Below, one piece after another: positions 15,005-26,010 of a stretch of 64,000 nucleotides of DNA (position 1 is its first letter; every line of letters begins with the position of its first letter). The position numbers and the translations under genes were made by a program. Under the pieces are notes generated by a model. The model was not told the origin of the DNA, searched no databases, and saw nothing but the letters and a program-made list of their open reading frames with translations. This DNA comes from Arthrinium phaeospermum (taxonomy: Eukaryota; Ascomycota; Sordariomycetes; Amphisphaeriales; Apiosporaceae), in NCBI GenBank assembly GCA_006503535.1, contig QYRS01000009.1, positions 1-64,000 of the forward strand, written 5' to 3'.

Positions 15005-16160
15005 AGGCTATAACCGTATCCACGCCGAAATTCTAATAATTATAACTAGCCCTTAACTTTAAATATAAAATTAACGCTAGCCCCGTTTTACGCGGGACTA
15101 CCCGCGTTCAGACCCGTTTTTTTTACTCTATTTATTAAAAATAACCCCACCTTAAAGTTAATTATTTTAGTTATTTATTTAAATTTAAAACAACCGGTAA
15201 AACAGTCGGTATATCGGCCGGTAGGAATACTAGCTACCCTGTAGCTAGACCAGCCGGCATCTCCGCACCGGGAATATCGATTTAAAATCCGATTTTAACC
15301 TTTTTAACCTAAAAATACCGGTTAAAACCGGTTAACCGATTAAAGTGGGGTATAGTGCGTTTAAAAGAGAATTTTTACCGATTCGAACGATATATAAAGT
15401 AATATTTAAAGTTAAATTTAAGGTATTAAAAACCGGCTATAACCGTATCCCGGCCGGAAATTTAAGTATTATAATACCGAACCGATTAAAGTGGGGTATA
15501 GCGCGTTTAAAAGAGAATTTTTTACCGGTTCGAACGATATATATAGCAGTATTTAAAGTTAAATTTAAGGTATTAAAAACCGGCTATAACCGTATCCCGG
15601 CCGAAATTTAAATAATTATAACCAACCCTTAACTTTAAATATAAAATCAACGCTAACCCCGTTTAATGCGGGAGTACCCGCGTTCGGACCCGTTTTTTTT
15701 ACTCTATTTATTAAAAATAACCCCACCCTAAAGTTAATTATTTTAGTTATTTATCTAAATTTAAAACAACCGGCATATCGGCCGGTAAAACAGCCGGTAA
15801 GGCAGCCGGAGCTACCCTGTAGCTCCAGCCGGCCCTAAGGGCCGGAACGGCCGTATTAGAATCGATATTCGAACCGGCTGGAAATTCGATTTTAACCACC
15901 TTATCCTAATAATACCGGTAAATAACCGGTCAACCGATTAAAGTGGGGCATATCCCGTTTAAAAGAGAATTTTTTACCGGTTCGAACGATATATAAAGCA
16001 GTATTTAAAGTTAAATTTAAGGTATTAAAAACCGGCTATAACCGTATCCGCGCCGGAATTCTAATAATTATAACCAGCCCTTAACTTTAAGTATAAAATT
16101 AACGCTAGCCCCGTTTCACGCGGGACCACCCGCGTTCGGACCCGTTTTCTATATTTTCTT
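15005..16160. repeat. Modular repeat block with CCGG palindromes
   Basis: Two boxes alternate. Box 1 (about 15005-15180, 15580-15765, 16033-16155) starts GGCTATAACCGTATCC and contains a CCCGTTTNNCGCGGG hairpin and GCGTTCGGACCCGTTTT. Box 2 (about 15325-15455, 15480-15590, 15928-16035) starts ACCGATTAAAGTGGGG and ends GTATTAAAAACC, running straight into box 1. Between them are clustered CCGG palindromes such as AACCGGTTAACC and CGGCCGG. Divergence is much lower than in 1-15 kb and many CG are kept. An open frame at 15345-15611 only spans two box-2 copies. It could be tandem solo LTRs or a subtelomeric satellite; no target-site duplication is obvious. Confidence 0.7.
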
Positions 16161-16510
16161 TATTAAAAATAACTCCCGTTTAATATTTAATTTATTTTAA
16201 TTTAAATTTAAATTTAATATAATATTTATTATTTTTATTAAATTTTATTATTTCTTTTAAAAACCTTATCGATAATTATTATCGATAAGATATCGATAAA
16301 CGTAATCGATAAGTATAATCGATAAAATTTATCGATAACGATTTAATTAATATTTTTAAATTTAATTCTATATATTTAAAAAAAGAAATAATATATTTGA
16401 ATAAATATATATTAAATATTAATTTATTACGTTAAATAGAGAAAATTTCAAGGATTATAACGATATATATATTATATTTTTAAATTCTATATTTTAATAT
16501 TATATAAAAT
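16161..16510. other. AT-rich tail at the AT/GC compartment boundary
   Basis: A/T-rich sequence without gene signals, holding the ATCGATAA array listed separately. Composition changes sharply near 16525 to ~50-55% GC, which persists to the end of the window. Confidence 0.6.
16266..16340. repeat. Six ATCGATAA boxes at ~13-bp spacing
   Basis: ATCGATAA starts at 16268, 16281, 16292, 16305, 16318 and 16331, giving spacings of 13, 11, 13, 13 and 13. The octamer is kept exactly while linkers vary. It lies within 200 bp of the AT/GC boundary. It could be a short minisatellite or a cluster of protein-binding sites; the sequence cannot separate these. Confidence 0.8.
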
Positions 16511-18737
16511 ATTTATAAGTAAATTCTTTTTACCGCGAAATGCGTGACAACTACCGCACTTCTCAAAGCAGGGTAGTTAGGACCAAGAAATGACTTGGAG
16601 CATAATTTAGTTGTGAGGTGCCCTAGATATCTCGCGCCTCGCCGGCGCCAAGGCCACTGAAAACCACCAGCAGGCCATCGTGATGGTGTCGGACCTCGCC
16701 GCACCCGGCGCCAGCTTCCCCGCTGCCTTATCGTCGCCTCCGGGACACCAGAGAGTCCTTACATGCGGTCGCAACATCTCGACATCAGTCGTGGAGACTT
16801 GCGATGCATCAATTCAATTGATCTGCTGTTCCGCGGCAGCATTCCTCGGTCGCATTCGCCTGTTGCCGTGTCTCTTGCAGTGTGATGTGGTGTTGTCGCT
16901 ATCTTGGCAGCCTCAGACCCCGCCCTTGCCCAGGGGTACTCTTATCCAATCGTGGCTCTCGATGTATCAATTGATCTGCTTCCTATGCCTCTACCTCTGG
17001 TGCCACTGTAGCCCGGCAGTCTCCTGTCAATTGCACGTGTCCGGTATGTTCGACGTCTGATCAATGCGAAGACTCCTAATCAGAAGCCAACTGCTGTATG
17101 TTCTGCTTCAGTGGATCATTCAGCGACGGTATTAGCAGTGTTCGGAGGTTCTAGGCCCTTGAACGTCATGCTTCCATCATGAACCTTTGTTGATTCTTGT
17201 GTCGAATGCGTCATTGCCGGTCGCAGATGCTCTATTGCTTCATCGGATGTAGTCCTTCGGCATATGCTCATTCCTAGTCATGGTTGGCGTCTTGAACTGC
17301 TTCTTGACCGCTATGTACTGTTGCTTGGAGACGCCGGTCTGCTCTTCTGTGTGCATTAAGTACTTGTTTCCGTCCTGAGCATACTGTATGTCACCTCTTC
17401 TTTAGGTTGTGTGCTTCCTACTCTGCCTGGAAGTCGAGACGTTGAATGATTCTTTGCTGCATGGTGCTCTCAGGTCTCGTTCTTCTGTCATGATTCATCG
17501 TGGTTGATGGTTGACTTCTAGTTACGTGGGGTGCTTCTCGACTGGATTGCGAGGTGGTATCTACATCTGCTGTTTTAGTAGACATCCGTCTCTGTGGACT
17601 ACTTCTAGTCATGTTAGATGCTTTTGTCACCTCGTGGAGATTGCGACCGGGACGGCAGATACTGCATTACATCGTCTCGGCATGTGCTATCTCAGTGAAT
17701 GTCAAATGCGACCGGTCGTGATGGGTTCTGGGCACATCTTGCTGTTACGGACTGTGACCGAGGCGCTATCTCCCTTGTACTGCTTCGTATATACGGTGCC
17801 CCTAATGAAATACATATCTTCTTCGTCGCGATCCTATCCTCCGCCCTGCCTTCGTCTCCTAGTATGCACATACGATCTTGTATGGTGTTTGCATCAATGT
17901 TTCCATGCCTCGATGTCGAATCCACGGTGCCCAATGCATTTGTGAGCCAATCAAGTGGCAGCATCCACCGAACTCTTGCCTAATCCGGCAACCCATCTGG
18001 ACTCGCATCGTCGTATGCTCGAGTCTTGCTTTCTCGGGCCTTGCTTGCCATATCGCATCTTGGTGTGCTTCGCACGGCACTGTCAAGCTTTAACCTCAGC
18101 TACATGATTTCGAGGAAGCTCTCGGCACCCACTGGTCAAGAAGAGGAAGCCCTCACGATATCCCTTGAGCTGGAGAAGGAGGAGATGGCGGAGGGGGCCC
18201 CTATTTCTCAGCACGAGTACAGAGGACGACGATCAGCACTCGGACTCCGAAGGTAGCTGTCGCATTTCAATTGCGCGACATTCCAATTGCAGGACATTTG
18301 AATGAAAGCATCTTGATTTCACCATATGCTACATTACCGTCATAACAGACCCCTTATCAATGCTGTAGTATTGTCGCCGAATCTCAGCGCTATGCCCTTG
18401 TAATTGAACGCCCTGTAGCTGGACCGCCTAAAGCCCTGTAGCTACAGCTGGAGCCCCGCCAACTGCGCTGTACGCCAGCCTAGCGCCTGAAACCCCCAAT
18501 ACTGCAATTGAACCAGCTGTCGCACCCCAAATACGATGTTCCAATTGGACTGCCGCTGTCGCACCGTGTATGCGATGTTCCAATTGAAATATCGACGTCT
18601 GTAATCCATATTCCGACACTTGAACAGGCCGCCAAATGCTCTGCATCAATTGAACTGCCACGTATTGAATGCGACCGTCTTGGGCGCTGTATTGGAGCAC
18701 CCGGAGCTACCCCGCCATAGCGTTAGGCTCTGTCCCC
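16511..18737. other. GC-balanced stretch without a supported gene
   Basis: Short open frames occur on both strands, the longest about 140 codons, but they overlap each other, have low-information composition and lack convincing starts or splice sites. From 18500 to 18600 the phrase CGATGTTCCAATTG recurs with flanking GTCGCAC. CAATTG hexamers are unusually common from about 17,940 to 18,660. I see no RNA gene. Confidence 0.5.
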
Positions 18738-18792
18738 ATAGCTCCAGCTACCATCATAGCTCCGGCTACCACCATAGCTCCAGCTACCCCGC
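18738..18792. repeat. 18-bp minisatellite
   Basis: About three copies of ATAGCTCCAGCTACCACC with C/T variation. The related CTGTAGCTACAGCTGG lies at about 18433-18450. Confidence 0.75.
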
Positions 18793-18997
18793 CATGCGTC
18801 GCCCGAGCTGCCCATAGCTTTGCCCCTTACGTAAGTATAGTGCCCTCTGCCTTCTGCCTGCTGCCTGCTGCCTGCTTTGTCTGTCCCTTTCCTCTGCATC
18901 ACAACGCGCGACGACAAGCGCATCGACCGACGGCCCATCGATCCACGATCCGATCCCAACAATCCCACAATCCGATCCAATCACACGATCCCCTACG

Positions 18998-20338
18998 ATG
19001 GACCCGAACGTCGAACCCAAAGTGTCGGCCGCGATCCCGCGCCTCACGTCGATATAGATATAGCTCGTACAGGCGTTGGATCGCGGCGACAGCTACGCGT
19101 AAATGTGGCCGACGGTGCGCGATATGGGTGCCGATTTCCCCGATTTATCGATTCGGATAGAGAGCGTGCGGCAGGCTTTTGCCGATGACGACATGGCGGC
19201 CCGGCTATAGCTGCTATTCTATTTAATCTCGCGGCGCGTGCTACGCAGTTTGCTGATAGGTATATTAGCGTACGACCTATATAACGAGCACGCGCCCGCC
19301 TGGGACGAAGCGTACGTACTAAAGGGCCCGGGTACGTACGTCGTCGGGATAAGCGTTAGATACCGTGAGGGTAAGTTTTTAACGATACACCAGACGGAAT
19401 AGTTATACGGCACTTTCCGGAGGTATAAACGGGCCGCGACCGAGATTATTAAGCATATCGACGAGGATGCGTTCGGTATTAACCAGATTTCGCGGGCCGA
19501 TTTACTCGAGTTCGAATAGTTGTATTTAGTCGACGCGCGGTTCGGCGGCGATATTTGGGAGATCGGCGATAAGCTGCGTAAGCTTAAATACGCGAACGAT
19601 TTTAACCGCCCGACGGACTATATCGCGCAGGCCCGGCGGATGTTGAAGCGGCGCGTACGGGCTGTTCCGGCCGATGCGGACCGTACTACGTAAATGATCT
19701 CGACGCCCGTGTACGTCGAATACGGTAAGGCTATGGATAGCCGCACGCTTAAGTACGACCCGGCCGCGACGTCGAGCTGCGCGGCGAGCAATAAAGTTAT
19801 GTGGCTAACGCGAGCCTTTATGCTAGTTATGGGCCACACGCCTGTAACGACGGCGGTGGCCGTGGTGCGCGGTTAGGAAGAGCGCGACGTTAGGCTCTCC
19901 GAGATGCTGGTAACGGTACTAGCCGACTCGCTCGTTACGCGCGGCGGCTTTAATGTCACCGCCCTCGGTACGTATACGCCCGATATGGACTATAAATGGG
20001 CCTAGCAACTGCTTAAGGACAGCCGCGAGTACGTCTAGGTCGAGCGGCCTTTCCTGCTCGATAACCTGCGTCTCTCGTGCGAGCGGTTGGACCCGGACTG
20101 GGCCGTTAAGCAGGCCGAGGGGGACCCGACCATCGACGACCTCTGGGATTTGTGGCAATGGGTCCAGGCTAAGTCGCTCGAGCCGCTGCCGTATGCCTCT
20201 AAGGGTGCCGCCGAGGCCGCCGCTAAGGAAGAGGCCAAGCAGGAGAAGCTGGAGCGCGAAGAGCTCGCGGAGCTCGACGAGCTCGTGCATAAGGTTAACG
20301 TGGCGCTGGGCGACGGCTCGCTGGACCGCCCCTTTTGA
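18998..20338 (+). pseudogene. 447-codon frame broken only by TAG/TAA codons (unknown protein, probably RIP-damaged)
   Basis: From ATG 18998 one frame runs without any shift to TGA 20336-20338. It has ten internal stops: TAG at codons 20, 22, 71, 135, 174, 293, 336 and 347, TAA at codons 35 and 232, and no TGA. The peptide between stops is protein-like: mixed charge, tryptophans (DLWDLWQWVQ at about residues 380-390) and a Lys/Glu-rich C-terminal helix rich in EEAKQEKLEREEL. I do not recognise the family. Every stop is one C-to-T change from a Gln codon, or for TAG one G-to-A from Trp, and ATA, CTA, GTA and TTA codons are over-used, as RIP would produce. Light RIP with no indels suggests recent damage. 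Alternatively TAG/TAA might be decoded, but nearby intact genes end in TAG. Confidence 0.75.
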
Positions 20339-20965
20339 GTGAGTCGTTTCTATTGCCCCTTTTCGCCCCTTTTCGGGCTCGCGTTAGATACCCTTTGCTT
20401 CCAATCAAACTTGACTCTACTTGACTGCTTCTTGACTGTGCTTGCTTCTCGTGCCCCTTTCGACGTGCATGTGCCAGTGGTAAGGCGAACATCTGGCAGC
20501 TTTATCTGGAGCATCACTATGAAGGCTGGTATCCATACTGCAGTGAATCGAGGTAGCCGAACATGCTGTGATGCTTGCCGGATGAGACGTGCTTCTGATC
20601 ATGTCGATGCCGAACACTACGCTCATATTGAAGCCTGCATGATGCTTCTGTCCATCTTGTCTCTGCACAAGAAAGGGGCAAGGCACATGACAGCAATAAC
20701 ACCAAGCTACATTGACGCATCTGTCATTGCTACCGTTGTGGGTGAGATCGTCCGCTACTCAGTGACGATGCCAGGAGCTCTCAGGGATGTCTCTGCCCTC
20801 GCATAAGTCGGCGGTGAAGTTGGGGTCGTCAATCTCCCGGAGTGGAGGATGTGCAGCGTCTTTGCTGCCAGGGGCGCGGCATGCATGAAGGTGGGTAAGT
20901 TGGATCTGTGTTGGAAGAGCCCAGAAGCCATTCTCAGGGGCTTCTTGACGTAGGTCAACTTCATC

Positions 20966-20998
<33 letters not shown>

Positions 20999-21759
20999 TA
21001 GCTACTAGGGGCGGGGTATCAATGGCTGCATACGTCGTTGAAGTCGACCTGCCGGCATCTGCTTTTGATGTCAGGGGCTGCCGCAAGCTGATCAGCGTCA
21101 TTAGCGGGATTGTATGCAGGGTTGCGGCTGCCGGGGCCTCGATGAAGTTGTTTCAAGTGCCTTCAAAAAGGGCGAGGATATTGTGCAGCGTCTTTGCTTC
21201 TAAGGGGACGCTTAGCAAGCCGGAAACGAAGTGTGTAGCTACAGACATAACGGCAGTGGTTCTGCATCACCCTGTCAAATATTCGGTGCCATATACCAGG
21301 CTTGCGAGGGCGCAGGTCACCATGCTATAGCATGTCCACTGTAGCAAGGGCAAGTATATTCATCTATCAAGCTACGGACCTATGAGTCTCTTCCTATCAT
21401 CGGGGTACACCCGAGTGAGTCCGCGGGTCCAGGGATCTGGATTCTCAGAGGCCCTGGAATCCGGAGCTCAGGGGATGCTCCAAGTCGCTCTCGATGTTAA
21501 GCCGCGTCTCCGCATCAGTTGCTGCCCCTGTTCAATGCACAATGACGCAGCTGGATCCTTGCCCACCTTTCTCGGGAGCCTTGGAACCCCCTTGTTCGAG
21601 CCAAGGGACGTTCGGTGCTCGTCTCCGTCTTTCCAGCCTGGGGAGTCTGCGGGTGTCAGAAACGTTCCAGACGATGAGGTGGATGATACTTACCAGGATG
21701 TTGATTATACCGTTGATCCGGTGGTTATGCCGTTGACCTGCTGGCGTACTTGCGTTTGG
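20339..21759. other. No supported gene; contains a 29-G run
   Basis: Short overlapping frames on both strands with no family features, start context or splice signals. The G run at 20968-20996 is listed separately. A frame at 21382-22005 on the plus strand is the shadow of the minus-strand coiled-coil region at 21760-22040. Confidence 0.45.
20968..20996. repeat. Run of 29 consecutive G
   Basis: An uninterrupted homopolymer of 29 G. Such runs are rare in fungal genomes and can form G-quadruplexes. Its true length is uncertain in any assembly. Confidence 0.9.
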
Positions 21760-22040
21760 TGCCTACTGGCGAGGAGCCCTCGAAGGAGTCTGCCGAGGCA
21801 ACACTTGCTGGTCGGTCTTGCGGGCCTCGTAGTCGGCGCACCGCTGCCTGAGCTCCGTCTCGAGCTGGCCCAGGCGCCTTCGGCTTCGTTGTCCTGCGCG
21901 GTGGCGGCTTGCTCGGCCTCGTCGAGCTTGGCCTGTCGAGTGGCGAGGTCTGCTTGGGCGACCTGCAGCGCTGGAGGGCACCGTTGTCGCGCTGCCCCGT
22001 CTTGAACTTGTGGCCCACACGTACCGACGCAAGCTGATGG
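21760..22040 (-). pseudogene. Broken coiled-coil protein fragment
   Basis: On the minus strand three blocks in different frames together read like one alpha-helical coiled coil: a block ending in GQRDNGALQ, then VAQADLATRQAKLDEAEQAA, then QLETELRQRCADYEARK. Hydrophobic residues recur at about seven-residue spacing with Glu, Gln, Arg and Lys between. Each junction needs just one extra base next to a G or C run to restore the frame. No start codon or family is identified. It could be an exon of a decayed gene in the 21-25 kb minus-strand cluster, or sequence with length errors. Confidence 0.45.
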
Positions 22041-22049
22041 GCCGAGGGA

Positions 22050-23360
22050 GCTGAAGGCAGAGGCCCCGCGTTGATATGGTCACGGAATGCAAGCTGCCTC
22101 AACGCTGACGTCTTGGGGCTTCTCTGGCGGGGGCGTGAATAATGTCGCCGCATCTGGCAAGTCTTCTTCGTCGCCTTCAAGTGATGGTGACGGGCTTTGC
22201 TGGTGAACCCAAGAAGGTTGAGACCAGCGCTCAGTACATACCTCGCCAATTGCTTCTTCAACTCCATCGGGGCAGCCATCTGCAGAGCCAGAGATGCTCC
22301 CATCCAGTTCGGATATTCTCAGACAGGCTAGGGATGCCGGCGTATCCAGGGGTCGTCTCCCAGCACCTTGCCCGTCTTGATCTTCCCTCGGGGTCAATGG
22401 CCGAGGCCGGGCAGGCTCTCCCTCAGCTTCTTCAAGCCTCGGTGGTCGTGCTGTTTCCGTCGAAGAAGGGCGGGGATCATATCCAGATGCAACCCCATGA
22501 CATCGCCGTGAGTCGACATTGCGTCAGGTTGAGACGACGCCAATGGCATCCTTCTCCTTGACCTTCTCCTTCTTGACCTCCCCTCGGGCGCCAACATAAT
22601 CGAATCGTGCAGTTTTCGTTGAACAAGGGCAGCTGTCTCTGCATCTCGGACGAGCAGAGATCATATCTAGATGCAATCCCATGATGTTGGCGTTGCTGGT
22701 CGCGGGCGTCCCCTATTGCTCTCCTTCTTCCCCTCCTACTCCCTCTCCACCTTGCTCTTGCTCTCCCCCTTCCCCTTCCCCCCCTCTTCAAGCCCCTCGG
22801 GGTTCAACATAATCGAATCGTGCAGTTTTCGTCGAAGGGCAATGGCAGGCGTCCTGGTTTGATCTCCCACGATGTAGAGCCAGAGATGCTCCCACGGGTC
22901 TTGTCAGAGGTATGGTCGCCTTCGCCAGTATGACAAATGTTCTCCGGCGGGGTGGTCTCGACGTCGGTGCCGGCGTTGGTCTCAGTGTTGCTGGTCCCGG
23001 CCTTCTTCTTCAGCTCCCTCGTAGGATGAGGCGAATCCTGTGCGGGGCACGCGGCTGTGTACGCGCAGGAAGAGTGGTTGAACTGGAACCGGAACCGCAA
23101 GGCCTTGCTGTTGACCCGGTCGTCGTCAATGAACATGCCGAACTGGGTGGCAAGTCGTGAGCTTGTGGGCAAGTTTCCGACACTTGTTGCTCTCGACCAT
23201 CTCCTGGCTCCTTCTGGCCATGCCTCTGCTGGTGCTTGCTGCTGTTCTCGGCATTAATCTTCTCGGCATTGATCTTCTTGGCGTCGGCCATCTCCTTGGA
23301 ACCCTCGTATGTCGTCGTGAGAAGTCCTGCCGTGCTTGGCAACCCGCTTTGATGCGTCTT
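22050..23360 (-). other. Decayed module cluster, no definable gene
   Basis: GATCATATCCAGATGCAA (22477-22494) recurs as GATCATATCTAGATGCAA (22660-22677), and ATAATCGAATCGTGCAGTTTT occurs at about 22597 and 22809, so at least two ~210-bp units are present. Near 23250-23310 the minus strand reads MADAKKINAEKINAEN, related to the exon start at 25289. No complete gene can be assembled. Confidence 0.4.
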
Positions 23361-23364
23361 GGCC

Positions 23365-23432
23365 GGGAGAGGGAGAGAGAGAGAAGGAGAGAAGGAGAGA
23401 AGGAGAGAAGGAGAGAAGGAGAGAAGGAGAGA

Positions 23433-23480
<48 letters not shown>
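23365..23480. repeat. GA-rich microsatellite
   Basis: GAGAAGGAGAGA-type units pass into a pure (GA)n run of about 42 bases ending at 23480. The long Glu-Arg or Ser-Leu frames across it are artefacts of the repeat. A similar (GA)n tract lies at 25650-25720. Confidence 0.9.
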
Positions 23481-23483
<3 letters not shown>

Positions 23484-23799
23484 GACCATCTCCCGGAGCT
23501 CCTGCTCGATCTGCTCCTCCTGGGGATCGGCCGCCCCGCAGTGCGTTCTCGGTGAACCGGAGGTTGCACTGGAAAGTGGCGCCTCCATCTTCGAGTGCGA
23601 GAAGTACACTTCCAGCTTGCTAACAAGACTGGTGACGCCCTGAGACAGCAGATCCGATCATCGTCTGGCACTTCTCGGCGTCATTGCCAAGAAGTTTGAG
23701 GCAGTTCGAACGATACGGCCCCGCCCCTCTTGCGCATGCTGTTGAACAACATGGGCCCCTTGCTGCTGTCCATCATAGACTCTTTCAAGCTTGCCCGGC

Positions 23800-24790
23800 G
23801 TTGTCTTATGCAGGTGGTATTGCTGCGTGCCAAGAACGATGCCAAGGCGCTTCTTGATCTGGCGGAAGCGAGCCGGCGCCGACGCCATCGTGACAGGGGC
23901 CGGGCCTCGCATCTTCCGTGGTGGTCTTGCCCGTCTTGATCTTCCCCTTGGTCTGGTCATCGAGGCGGCATGATTCGTGGGGGTATTGCAGGTGATCTGG
24001 CAGAGCGTTAGCTTCCTCAGTATTGACCATCTTTGGCGAGGGATCTTGCTTACCTCCGTAGGTACATGATGAAGTTGATCTCGGCAGGTGCTTGCGGATA
24101 AAGTTGTTTTGCTTGGCCTTCTCGCTGCCGTTCTCGCCATCGCAGACGCACCCGGTCAGGCAGTTCCGCAGCCCCTGATGAGTATGTCTTGCTAGACGGC
24201 GTGCTTGGCCACGTGCTTTGTTCTTGTAGCGGTCTCGTTCTTGCCCATCTTGATCTTCCTTGGGATCTGTGACTCCTTGCTGTTCAGGGATGCTCTTGGT
24301 GGAACTGACACGCTTCTTGATCTGTTGGGAACGGACCGGGTGTGTCCCAGCCGACTGGGGCGGCCTTCTTCTTAGCACTGGCACTGGCACTCGCTGTCGC
24401 CGTTCTCGCCGTCCTGCTTGGATTTGTCCTCCTCGCTGTTGCAGCCCTGGAGGCTAAGGCGGAAGCGGACCTCGTGTATCCCAGCCGACTGGGGGCGGCC
24501 TTCTCCGCGAGAGGGGGTTCGTTGGCCTTGCTGCTGCCGGTCTGGCGTGCTTGGCCTTATCCTCCTTGGTCGGACGATGCCAAGGCGCTTCTTGATCTGG
24601 CGGACGCGGACCGTCTGCCTCCAGTCAGCCTGGTCTTGGCGCCGACGTCATCGCTGCTGCCGTTCTGGCCGTGGACGAGCTCCTGCTTGGCTTTGTCCTC
24701 CTTGGTCGGACGATGCCAAGGCGCTTCTTGATCTGACGGACCCGGGCTGCCTCACTGTCTGAGCCCCTGTCGGTCTTGGCGCCGTCTCCT
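23800..24790 (-). repeat. Repeated basic-peptide modules (QIKKRLGIV family)
   Basis: On the minus strand near 23860, 24325, 24600 and 24740 the same peptide start, (R/Q)QIKKR(L/V), recurs, three copies continuing GIV. At DNA level GATGCCAAGGCGCTTCTTGATCTG is nearly identical at 23840, 24567 and 24713. Between copies are Lys/Arg/Asp/Gln-rich stretches. The phrase GTCCTCCTTGGTCGGACGATG appears more than once, so the unit spans at least 60-140 bp. This looks like tandem duplication of an exon or basic low-complexity domain. Function unknown. Confidence 0.55.
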
Positions 24791-24977
24791 TGGCGGGGAG
24801 CCTGGCTTCCCTGGCGTCGGGCCTGCTTGTCCTCCTCCCTATTGCCGTTTTGCACGTCCCAGGCGAGGCGGACACCGGCAGCACCAGCTTCGTTGCCTTG
24901 TTGGCGGGTGTGCTTGGTTCCCTTGATCCTGGCATGGAAGAGGGAGACACGGCGACGAAGGTACTGACCAGCTCCGG

Positions 24978-25075
24978 AGAGGAGTCATCGTCATCGTCGG
25001 AGTCCATGTCATCGTCGGAGTCCATGCCATCGTCATCGTTGGAGTCCATGCCATCGTCATCGTCGGAGTCCATGC
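24978..25075 (-). repeat. 24-bp minisatellite encoding an acidic MDSDDD repeat
   Basis: Units of about 24 bp (TCATCGTCATCGTCGGAGTCCATG) repeat four times. One minus-strand frame gives MDSDDDDG repeats, an acidic tract typical of nuclear proteins, directly downstream of the spliced exons at 25140-25370, so it may belong to the same decayed gene. Confidence 0.7.
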
Positions 25076-25139
25076 TGCGGTTGATACTGCCAACCGTGCT
25101 CACGACCCAGCGGAGTCTTGGCGGGAGCCGGCAACAAAA

Positions 25140-25370
25140 CGCTCCTGAAAAGGGGTCAGTACTAGTGAAGGTATTCGGACATCCGACTTACCGAAGCAGC
25201 GCCGTAGCCAGCCTGTTCAGCGACCTTGTTCCAGTCAACCTGGGGCGCCCTGTCTCGGCATTGATCTTCTTGGCTGTATCTGGTGCCATCCCAGCTAATT
25301 TGGGACTGAGAAAGGTTAGCTAAATTCGGCAAGAAAGATGAATAATTGCTTACTGATCGAGAGAAGACCC
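25140..25370 (-). pseudogene. Exon with two introns from a Myb/SANT-like small nuclear protein (frame broken)
   Basis: Minus strand: an intron from GTAAGCAATT (about 25355) to GCTAACC...CTCAG (about 25308), an exon, then a second intron from GTAAGTCGG (about 25190) to TACTGACCCCTTTTCAG (about 25144). The exon starts MAPDTAKKINAETG (ATG at 25289) and, after a one-base frame break, continues PQVDWNKVAEQAGYGAAS. Peptides of the form (V/I)DW-x-K-V-A-E-x-x-G-Y are common in small fungal Myb/SANT-like DNA-binding proteins, so that family is my best guess (inference). The break lies in a GGG run, where one more G would join the two halves. A related start, MADAKKINAE, near 23300 shows this was a multi-copy module. 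Confidence 0.5.
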
Positions 25371-25739
25371 GGTTCTAATGGTCCTGCTTCTTGCTAGAGA
25401 TCGACAGCCTCGTCTCGGGGACTCGCAACTTCTTGATGAATGCTTCCTGAAGATGTTGTAGCAAGGCAGTGAGTCTTGGTGTGCTTCTCGGGCATGGGTT
25501 TGACAGTGAGTTGGGGAGTGCTGCCAGCTTGTCCGCGGCCTTCTCTACTTGGAGAGCCTGCTTCCCCAGGCGACTGAGAAGGAGGCCAAGAGGAAGAGGA
25601 GAAGGAAGCCCAGGCAGCCAACCACCACAGCAACGCCGGCTCATGAGCTTGGGGAGGAGAGAGAGAGAGAGAGAGAGCGAAAGAGAGACCGATAAAGAAA
25701 GAAAGAGAGAGAGAGAGCGGTACATCTTAGCTGACCGCG

Positions 25740-26010
25740 GCCGTCAGATGCACGGCGTCATCGTCCTGCATGACATCGAAATCCTTTCGGGTGTTGGTGC
25801 CGAAGTAGGGAGAAAATAAGGCCGAGAAGGGGAAGGAATCCAAGAGGCCACCATATTCCTCGACTGCATAGTCTGCAGCCTCCGCGTCATCCTGCGTGAC
25901 ATCGAAATCTTTTCGGGTGTGTCGGCTGTGGTGACGTAGAAAGCCGAGAAGGAGAAAGCCGAGAAAGAAGGTGGGGAAGCAGAAGGATAAGGCCGAGAGA
26001 GGGTAGGTAT
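25740..26010 (-). repeat. Duplicated exon-like module (TRKDFDV)
   Basis: Two copies on the minus strand read TRKDFDVMQDDDAVH (about 25797 down) and TRKDFDVTQDDAEAADYAVEE (about 25920 down), ~125 bp apart. DNA identity is high over GACATCGAAATC(C/T)TTTCGGGTGT. The peptide is acidic and coding-like but no flanking exon can be assigned. Confidence 0.5.

Noticed and set aside
15345..15611. 88-codon frame with two internal repeats
   Set aside because: It coincides with two copies of box 2 of a non-coding repeat block and is not kept in the third copy.
16680..17060. 126-codon plus-strand frame starting MMVSDLAAPG
   Set aside because: Cys/Leu/Ser-rich composition, no family, no start context and overlapping frames on the other strand; treated as chance.
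18998..20338. Genome-wide reassignment of TAG/TAA to glutamine
   Set aside because: The intact genes at 56887-57444 and 59749-60486 end in TAG at sensible places, with a conserved stop and 3' flank in the duplicated copy. RIP explains the stops more simply.
23010..23643. Ser-Leu or Glu-Arg repeat proteins across the GA tract
   Set aside because: Simple-repeat translation in several frames on both strands with no supporting features.
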